Source of the DNA: Scopulariopsis brevicaulis
Lineage: Eukaryota; Ascomycota; Sordariomycetes; Microascales; Microascaceae
Length of the DNA stretch: 64,000 nt
Direction: 5' to 3'
NCBI GenBank assembly: GCA_017657125.1
Contig: JAGFNX010000324.1
Location: forward strand, 124,001 to 188,000
Positions 55,834 through 64,000 of this stretch are shown here, in pieces. The notes under the pieces are model-generated. The model was not told where the DNA came from. It made no database searches and saw only the letters and a list, made by a program, of their open reading frames with translations. Made by a program: the position numbers and the translations under genes. The first letter of the stretch is position 1. Each line of letters starts with the position of its first letter.

Positions 55834-57637
55834 GGTTATCGAGTCGGGGGGGTACCTTTTCGGTATTTGTGTTTATCGGTTGTTTCGCGGAGGGGGGAGG
55901 TCGTCGCACCGGGCGGTCGGAGGTGAGCTTTCGTCGGACGATATTTTCGTATTTTTGCTGGGCTTCGAGGTCTGAGTTCCACTGTGCCGAGCGGGAGCAG
56001 CGAATGGTGCCCGGGCCTTGGTCAGCAAGAGCAAGCAGTTGTTCGGATGACTCAGCCTGGAGCTCTCCGCGGCCTGCTTTGTGTGTGGCTCAGGTCCCGC
56101 TGCTCGGGTCCGTGGTTGTCCGGCGCGTCATGCGATGCCAGTGTGAATTGTAATTCATCTTCACTTCGCACTTTGTAGTGTTGCCTTGGACGAGTCGAGA
56201 TGGCCTCGTTGTCATCATCGTGTCAGGGAGGAGCTGAGGGCTGCACCACCGTTGGTAGTGAGTACATGCGGTCATTAACAAGGGAGCGTCTCGAGTTGGC
56301 AGTACATGGAGAGCTTGGTTGTCAGAGTAAAAGAAAGGATCTTTAACCAATCCGGACGTCCCGTTAACTCTGACGCCCCCTTTTACCCAGTATGACGCCC
56401 AGCATTGTCGCAATTACTATCTGCATCACGGCTTTGTCTCTCACTAGGGTCTGTTAATCTCCAGGCGCATCAACATCCTCGCCATCGGGGGACGAGGGCT
56501 AATGAAGCCTAGGGCCCGATGCACCGTCCCGACGGCACGATCGGTGGGGACGGCCTCCTTGCCCGCCCCGGACACGGACGGCTCCAGATACCGAGGCTCG
56601 TCAAGGAATCTTAAGATTGGAGTCGTGGGTGACGTTAAGGTCTCCGCGTCCGTCCACCTGCCAAGTGCAATTCTTTCCTCTTGGCGTCCAGCGTGGCCTC
56701 CATCGCCATTTCCGACCAGAGCACCACCCATTTCCGAGCCTCAGGCACTGCAGCGCGCTAACCCTGCCGCGGATTTCTAGTGCTACCGTGTTCCCCACGT
56801 AAAAGGGGCATGCGACGCCGGGCGAGGCTAATTTTTTCCGGCAGAACGCGCGGCACCCCATTGGCCGGCGCGAAATGGGGCGCCAAATCACATGTAATCT
56901 AAGGCCGGGCTTCGTGGCAGCGAAGATCGCACCTTCCAGATCGGTGCACTGGAAAGAACAATGACAGCCTCAGGAAAGGTGCAGCTCGGCAGGAGCGGGT
57001 GATCGGTACTTGCTGCTGGGAGAACTTGTCATACTATTCGTATGTATCGTGTAGAGCGGGGAGCGTAGAGCGGGGAGCGTAGAGCGGCTCATCTCATCGA
57101 ACTGATCGGTCGCTCGTCCCTTCTTGGCTGGGGAGAGGAGTACGAGTACGTACCCACCCACCGGCGGAGCCCACAATGGATGAAGCCGAGCAGGCCGAAC
57201 AGGGGCTGTTGCTGTGCGCGCCAGCTGGCCCGCCCCAGTCGCGACATTTTCCTGGGTCTATCCTCCCCTATTGTTAAAATCTCAACGTTCCCACCCTCCG
57301 CGGCCCCCTCTTCACTTCATTCCGCAGTCCAGTCCCCAGCTGTGCGCGAGTCTTTCTCCTTCTCACTTCGCCCGGCCCTCTTTTTTCTTTTTTTGTTTAC
57401 TTGGGCGCGTTTTACTTCTAGTCACTCCTTCACTTTGTTCCCAGGCCTCCGGTAATCCCTGCTGAACCGCGTCCCCCGAAAAGGTCAACGACGTGATTCG
57501 CGACCACGAGGGCACCTGGGCGACATCCTCTACCTCTCGACTTATCCGACATCCTCTCCTCGGAGCTAAAGTATTACCAACTTAACCACCTAATAAACCC
57601 CATCGACGGATCCGATTAATCTTGCGACTCCGACACA
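55834..57637. other. Divergent region between COX6 and the elongase gene
   Basis: About 1.8 kb. The COX6 promoter is at the left. From about 57240 to the elongase ATG the sequence is C/T-rich leader-like DNA. No gene is seen. A 14-base tandem repeat lies at 57051-57087. Confidence 0.5.
57051..57087. repeat. 14-base tandem repeat
   Basis: GTAGAGCGGGGAGC occurs twice, followed by a nine-base partial third copy, in the promoter region of the elongase gene. Confidence 0.9.
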
Positions 57638-58899
57638 ATGGAGTCCCCCATCGTCAGCGAGCCGGTGATGCCCCTGGCTCCCGAGCCGCTGCTCTCGTTC
57701 TCGGCCCCGACCCTTGACCGGCCGTTCGGCGTCGCACTATGGCCCATCTTCGACAAGGCGTGGACGGCCATCATGGGCTACTCTGCCAATGACTTCAACT
57801 TCGAGGCCGGCGTCACACCCATGTCGACGCTCAAGGAGACTGGTATTTTCGTCATCCTATACTATATCATCATCTTCGGCGGCCGCGCGCTGATGCGCAA
57901 CCGGGAACCCTTCAAGCTCAAGGGCCTCTTCCTCATCCACAACTTCTACCTCACGGCCATCAGCTTCATCCTGCTCGTCCTCTTCGTCGAGCAGCTTATC
58001 CCCGAGGTCGCGCGCAACGGCATCTTCCACGCCATTTGCCATAAGGAGGGCGGATGGACCCAGCCGCTCGTTGTTCTGTACTACGTGAGTTGCTTCCGTG
58101 TTGGGACGCGGGGTTGCGCAGTTGCTAGGTGGACAGTCATGCTAATGTGGTTTCTCTAGCTGAACTACCTGACCAAATACCTCGAGCTGCTGGACACCGT
58201 TTTCCTCTTCCTCAAGAAGAAGCCGTTGAGTACGAAACTCCTCCCGCAGAGACCACGGGCATAACTAACATTGGACGTCAGCCTTCCTCCACTGCTACCA
58301 CCACGGCGCCACTGCCGTCCTGTGCTACACTCAGCTCCTCGGCTCGACTGCCGTCTCGTGGGTGCCCATCACGCTCAACCTGACGGTCCACGTCGTCATG
58401 TACTGGTACTACTTCCAGTCCGCCCGGGGCGTCCGCATCTGGTGGAAGGAGTGGGTCACGAGGCTGCAGATTATCCAGTTCATCATCGATCTCGGTATGG
58501 AGGTCCCTATCCTAACTGAGGCGCTTGTCACTAACCCGAGACCCAGGCTTCGTCTACTTCGCCTCGTACACCTACTTCTCCTCGACTTACGTCCCCCACT
58601 TCCCCAACATGGGCAAGTGCGCCGGGGAGGAGTTCGCCGCCATCTCGGGCATCGGCATTCTCAGCTCGTACCTCGTCCTGTTCATCTCGTTCTATCTCGC
58701 TACTTATAGGAAGGACGGCAAGGCAACTAGTGGACGCAAAGCCGTGCGACGTATGAGCCAGGCGCCTCTCCCCGACCCTCTTGCCGTCACGCCGGCGGAT
58801 GGGGCCGCGGCTGGGACCTCCAAGGGACCCTCCGGCGGAAAGGCCACCGCCACCGGCGCGAAGACTAACGGGTCTACGCGGTCGCGCCGCGCCCACTAA
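57638..58899 (+). CDS. ELO-family very-long-chain fatty acid elongase (condensing enzyme)
   Basis: Exons 57638-58084, 58160-58229, 58282-58494 and 58547-58899 join in frame to 360 residues. ELO proteins are multi-pass ER enzymes that condense acyl-CoA with malonyl-CoA, the first step of each elongation round. They feed sphingolipids and membrane lipids. Seen: a first helix at about 66-84 (TGIFVILYYIIIFGGRALM); NREPFKLKGLFLIHNFYL; LNYLTKYLELLDTVFLFLKKKP; the catalytic box LHCYHH at residues 175-180; NLTVHVVMYWYYFQSA; and WWKEWVTRLQIIQFIIDL. A Ser/Gly/Lys-rich cytosolic tail ends in SRRAH. The long N-terminus and motif set resemble yeast Elo2/Elo3 (Fen1/Sur4). The chain-length specificity cannot be read by eye. 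Confidence 0.94.
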
Positions 58900-61800
58900 G
58901 CGGCGCTGGTGAGCCGTGGCTATTGAGGGGCTCATCTGCGGGGGCGGCAACCGCGGAGGCATAGCTTTGATGTCGCCGCTAGGCCTCAGAGGTCCTGCTC
59001 CCGGGAGGCGCATACGGGCGCCTCTGGCTCCCATCAGAGCATCCCTGTTTTCACTCATTGTTTCAATGGGTGATTCATCCATGGCGTCGGGGAAGGGCCA
59101 TGGCCTGCTTCATCTCTTTCTTTGGCCCGGCGGGGTTGGACGGAGTTTCTCACGGCTCATGATGGTATTTTGCATGTTTACCGGGGACAAGTCAGTTTTA
59201 CGGCACGGCAATAGTGGAAAAAGGAACGAAAAAAACCGTGGTACGAGGAGAGGGGATTCCGTGGCCTTGCGTTTTTCCTGTCCCCTCTTTAATCACTTCT
59301 TGTTCAAACTTTTTGTCTTAACTCGAACCCTTTTCCTCTCTACTTTTTGTCCGTCTGTTGGATGTGGGATATGAATGTATTACAAGGCAGTGGAGTCGGC
59401 TCGGAGGGATCCCTCAACTCGCATGGGCTGTTCCTTTGTGGGGGAGGGGCAAGGGGGGCTCGGGTGGGGTGGAATGTCCTGCTGGTAGAATACTCGCTTA
59501 ATTAATAGTCATTTGTATAACTATGGTGGCGTGCTCTGAGTGATGGGTGTGAGTGATCCGGTGGAGGTGAGCCGCTTTGTGTCCGGGCTATGGCCCGGTG
59601 TCGCGAAGGGTATGGCTGGGAGCCATGGCGCCCACGCCTGGGACGGACGGCCGTTGGACCTATGTGTGAAGTCGCCTCGTCTAGAGGGATGATCGTTACG
59701 GATGAAGGGGCCTTGAGAGGTAAGATTCCGAGGTTCCCGGGCTCTGAGCTGCGACTCGCCTCAGCGTTGGTTGATACTCGGGTCCAGGCCGTGTTCCAGG
59801 CTTCAAGGCGTTGGACTCCTGGAAGTCCTTGGCTTTGGAGGAAGCGAGGAACTTTTGTATTTGGGTGATGGGGTGTCTGGGTGCCCCGTGGTTCTCGGGT
59901 TCGGCTTGATCCCAGAGCGGGGATGGGGACCGAGGATGGGGAGTGAAGATGAGTCTTCGCTCTTGGGCCCAACGAGACAAGACACTAGAGAACCCGCGCC
60001 GTCCACGGGAGGAAAGCGCCGTTTGCGTCTCCGGGGCAGCATGGACTTGGTTTCTCTTGGTAGAAAGATCTTGCCCCTCTACCAGACGAGTCTTACCTCC
60101 TGAGTCTGACGGGCCGGGGCCACAAGACGCCTCTTCCATCTTTTGGGGCGGCGTGAACTGGTATTCTCTCAAGTCGGGAGCCCCCGTCCCTCCGGGAATC
60201 AGTATTCCCTCCTAGACCTGACGGGTAGGGTCATAAGAGAAACCCGCACCGCACGGGAGGTAAAGAAGCCTTCTGTCCTTCCCAGGCCGATGTGGGCTGG
60301 TATTCTCCCAAGTCAGGGGCTCTTCCCTCCGAGGACGAGTCTTCCCTCTGGGCCTGGTGGGATTGGGAACATGCGAGCCCTCGCGGAACGGGAGGTGAAA
60401 CGCCCTCTGCCCCTTTCCAAGCCGGCGTGGGCTGGTGTCTTCCCGGACCTGGGCTTCTCGTCAATCCCACCTCTGGGACCTGTCGGGCCAGCAAAAGGAA
60501 GTCGTCCAGGGAGGGGAAGCATTGGCTTGTTTCCGGGAAGGGCGGGACGGGTGGCTTCGAGGCGGAGTTCGTGTTCTTTGGGTCTGGGAAGAGGAAATGG
60601 CGTGGGGGGATATCGTGGAGAGGTGGGGAATGGGGTCTTTTCTCCGTCGTGAGACGTGGAGGGCCGGCGAGTTCAACACGCATGGGAGGTTGGGGTGACA
60701 GTTTAGACGGGACACAGGAGAATCTGCGCCGTCTAAGAAGGAAAAGGGGGGGGGGGCGGCCTTCTGCTCCTTTTAGGACGGCGTGGACTGGTTCCTTGGC
60801 CTGGAGGTCTCGTCCCTCTAGGGAGGAGGAAGAATAAACGGAAGATACCGTCCTCAGGGTCTGAGAAGGAAGGATGGAAGGAGGACATCGTGGTGATGGG
60901 AGAGGTAGAAGCGAGTCCTCGCCCTGAGGCGCGCAGGGCCCGCGAGTCCAACATGCATGGGAAGTTGGAGTGAACCGAGGGAGAAGGCCGGTTTCCCGCG
61001 AGGAGTGTTGTCCTTTCGTCTCCAAGGTGGCTCGAGCAGTCCGACGGTCCCCTAATGTCCGGGCCCGGGCAATACACGGACTCCCGCGCAGCCCACCAAT
61101 ATCCGTACAGGCAGAACAGATCCAAAGAGGGGGCCGTAATATACCACTAACACGTCCACCTACCAACACGTCGCACGACGGCCGCGGGAGCCACAACCCC
61201 ACCTCGCCCGCCTGAGACATGACCGGAAATCCCATGACACAACCCCGCGAAATCTCTTGGTGGGGGGCTTTTCGTCATACGCAGTGGCGGGGGCCGGGCC
61301 TCCGGCGGAGGAGGGACTCTCCCGCCTGGGAGCGGCCCGCTCTCCAGCCCGCGGTCACGTATGTCTGTTCCGCCGCCGTCAGGAGTCTGCATATGGGAGG
61401 TCTGGGTTGGTTTTGCCGCTGTCGGTTTGCTGTGACTGCGGGCTGGATGATGTGGGAGTGCTACGTGGGACGGGAGGGTTGATGTGGTGCAGATTGCGAA
61501 TGCGGGATATGTATTCGCAGCTGTCTCATATATAGAATAAACGGGGTATCATTGGTCTATCAGGCGAAAGCGCCAAAGGCTCTTAATATATTTGATCTCT
61601 CCCCGGGATAGATCTACAGACACGCGGAAGAACATCACCAGCGAGGAGCCCCGAGGCCGTGTTGAGCTCGTCTACGACACCCCCGTTGGCTAGTGGCAAG
61701 ATGCGCGTAGACACCGCCGCCGGAGGGCACGATCCCGCGGCACACCTCGCGACGGCGGGACCATTGAGCCTGTGCGATGATGCCGGCTCCGATGGGGGCG

Positions 61801-64000
61801 GTGGGGGAGCGCGGTTGCATTACGAATTAATTGGGAGGGAGTGTGCAAGGAGGCGGACGGGGCGGGACGGCGTTGGATCGGGGGAGACTCGGCCCCGGGC
61901 CCCGTTCCAACGCTCCTCGCACCTGCAGATGATGCCGGCGTACCTTGCAGACCACGTCCCACGCATGGACACCACCACGAAGAGGCTCCTCCGAAAATGG
62001 ACCCCCAAAAACCCCTTCCATCTTCCAATCCTCCATCCTCCACGCTCCCCTCCCACGTCCAACGGAGCAGAGTCCCTGGGCAGGCTAGATCCCCGCCGCG
62101 CGCGCGCCCCCGCCAAGCCCTGCACCGCGCCGAGACGCCGGGAGTGGGGAAACTGGTTCGTCGGCGATGGACCTCGGGGTCGTGCGCGGGTGTAACGGCG
62201 TTGGTGGTTTCACGGTACTGGCGCCGGCGTCACGGGGGCAGTGTGGGATTGGGGGCGTGTGATGTGCGCGGTATCTTGTGGTGATGTTACGAGGATGGGG
62301 AGGATGAGGGCGGGATGGGATGTTGGGGGATTTTGGGAGGGATCCCTTGCCTGGAAGAAGTCGAGAAGGCGTAGAAGGTTCAGGTGGGAGTTTAGGGTCG
62401 CGGTGAAACCGCTAGCGTCCCCGCCCAGCGCCTTCAGCTCCTCAACGCTCCCAAACAAACCTCGCAGTGGAAAGAAAGCCACAACCCCAACAGACACAGC
62501 AAGCTCCAATTCTCCCTCTCCCGCGCGACGCGCCGCGGAATACCAAACGCCACCTGCGGTCCCACGGACCCTGCGCCGTTGAAAGCCACAAACCCCATCG
62601 CGCGCCCTGCGCAGGTGTTTCAGCGCGGCAGGGGGGGGGGGCCACCAGCCAGGGCCACGGCGGGTGAGTTTGGGCCCCGTGCGTGGTCGTAGCGCAGTTG
62701 TAATCTCTGCGGCCAAGGACGGGAGATGGGGGGCGGGGGGGAACGAACGGTGGATGGGGGGGTTCGACCGGGTCGTCGTCCGAGGGCGATCGGGCGATCG
62801 CTTTCTCGTCTCTGTGGGTTTCTGGGTGGGTTTCGTGATCTGTGCGCTGTTGTTAATCTGCCATTTACAGGGAAACGGTCCTATCATGGCGCGAGGTTTA
62901 TCCCCGGGGGGTCAGGGGGCATGGGACGGCCTCGAGAATGCTCCAATGACGAGGAATTTTTCGTTTGAATTGGTTTTGCGGGTGGCTTCCCCACATGTCC
63001 GCTCTGTCGAAGCTTTCCATGGGCGTTGAGGTAGTCTTGGAATCACGGACGGCTAGAAAGTTCAGCTGGACGGAGAGGGCGGACAGTGGGCACGTGTCCA
63101 ATGCACGGATAGCGTCAGCAGAGAGTACCGGGACCAAGGTCGACGACAGCCCTGCGCAACGTCCTGTTTGGATCGTGACGATCCTCCCAGCCCCTTGGGG
63201 TGTTATAGCTTGGGGTCTTTCGGGAGTCGGTAGGGGTATCCCGACCAAGGACACCATCCATCGCCGCCTCGAGGACACTATGACGACGAGGACACACTGG
63301 TGTCCGCCAATCCGCCAGCCGACCAAAAAAAGCGCAACCAATAGCGCAATCCAGCGATCCGAAATCCGAACCGCCCATCCCTCTCACCGCTCCTCCTCCC
63401 CCACACACCGCAGATTACGTCGTATCCTAGCCCCCCCGCCCGGGAGAGTGACTTCATCCCACCGGAAGCCCATCTCCACCACACTGTGCAAGTATTTGGG
63501 ATTCTGGGCCAGCGTGGGATTTCTCTCCGTTCGCTGGCGCGGACCAAATCTCCACTGCTGGACCCTGGTTTTTGTGTTTATGGGAATGGTAAGGGGGCGG
63601 GTGGGACCGCAGCCCGGGTCCAGATGCAACAGTGCAACGGCGGTCCAGGGATCCCCCGGCCGGGTTCCTCCGTGAACCGCCTCGGCCGTGGCTCTCACCT
63701 CGTATGCGAAAAGGACGAGAATGCAACGACACGCGGTTACATCCCAATTCATCCCATCCCCATCCCGTACTAACGACGAAATTCGGATAGAAAGCCCACA
63801 GCGGATATTTCCGGGCCAGGGGCGAAGAAACGAACCGTTGCACCCCTTTCCTTCCCGCCTTCCAGTCGTCCAAGGAACGCACCCGCGTCCACTAGAGGAA
63901 ACTCCCCACGGCGATCCCAAGGACGAGCTGGGACGGGGGGAAGCGAGGCGCTAGGCGACGATCGCCATTCGCGGCGCGTGACGAGCCCGCTGATCGGACG
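58900..64000. other. Right-end region without a supportable gene
   Basis: About 5.1 kb. The elongase 3' flank reaches to about 59500. A diverged tandem-repeat block fills about 59950-60980. From 61200 to the end the DNA is G/C-rich with long open frames on both strands. This is expected by chance in such composition, and none has motifs I recognise. Confidence 0.45.
59951..60980. repeat. Diverged tandem-repeat block (unit about 110-137 bases)
   Basis: On the plus strand, four successive units start near 59951, 60088, 60200 and 60337. Each opens with GAGTCTTCC-like sequence and a GGGCCTGACGGG-like segment. Three also contain an AACCCGCGCCG..CGGGAGG segment, and the later ones GCGTGGGCTGGTATTCTC. 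A further diverged copy lies at about 60721-60830. A second, longer repeat relates about 60563-60702 to about 60836-60977 (shared GGGTCTG, ATCGTGG, GGGCC, CGCGAGT, CAACATGCATGGGA-like words). The 334-codon minus-strand frame across it is built of these repeats and is not called as a gene. Confidence 0.7.

Noticed and set aside
60231..61235. 334-codon minus-strand frame in the right end
   Set aside because: Built from the diverged DNA repeats described here, Pro/Ser-rich, and without conserved motifs.
62965..63675. 236-codon plus-strand frame near the right end
   Set aside because: Composition is that of GC-rich noise. There are no motifs and no splice context, and competing frames of similar length exist on the other strand.

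Overview
The window looks like nuclear DNA of a filamentous ascomycete, most likely a Sordariomycete. It has a GC-rich coding style and genes broken by short introns (about 50-210 bp) with GT..AG ends and CTAAC-like branch sites. Promoters have C/T-rich tracts, and every recognisable protein matches a fungal housekeeping family. I see no operons, CRISPR arrays, rRNA or convincing tRNA, and no intact transposon. I do not name a genus.

Layout, left to right: GLE1 (mRNA export, minus); SSD1 (mRNA-binding pseudonuclease, plus); a gene-poor stretch; a secreted ferritin-like Rds1-type protein (plus); a 2-oxoglutarate/Fe(II) oxygenase (minus); MKT1 (minus); PMP3 (minus); a second gene-poor stretch; an NRP1-like RNA-binding protein (plus); an F-box-like protein of unknown role (minus); HAT2 (minus) head to head with XRN1 (plus); SPC3 (minus); a small secreted cysteine-containing protein (minus); PET127 (minus); the cohesin loader SCC4/Mau2 (minus); a 2.5 kb stretch with broken or orphan ORFs; a chromodomain protein with an HDA2/3-like domain (plus); COX6 (minus); an ELO fatty-acid elongase (plus); and a 5 kb right end without a supportable gene, which contains a diverged tandem-repeat block.

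The first 37 kb are rich in genes that decide mRNA fate: export (GLE1), translational control (SSD1, MKT1), RNP-granule RNA binding (NRP1-like) and 5'-3' decay (XRN1). Three of them carry nuclease folds whose key acidic residues look lost here, while XRN1 keeps its own. The right half is mixed: chromatin and cohesion (SCC4, chromodomain protein), mitochondria (PET127, COX6), secretion (SPC3) and lipid synthesis (ELO). Neighbours are independent transcription units.

Exon coordinates were worked out by hand from splice signals and reading-frame continuity. Every multi-exon model given closes in frame. Domain names come from recognising motifs by eye; no database search was run.
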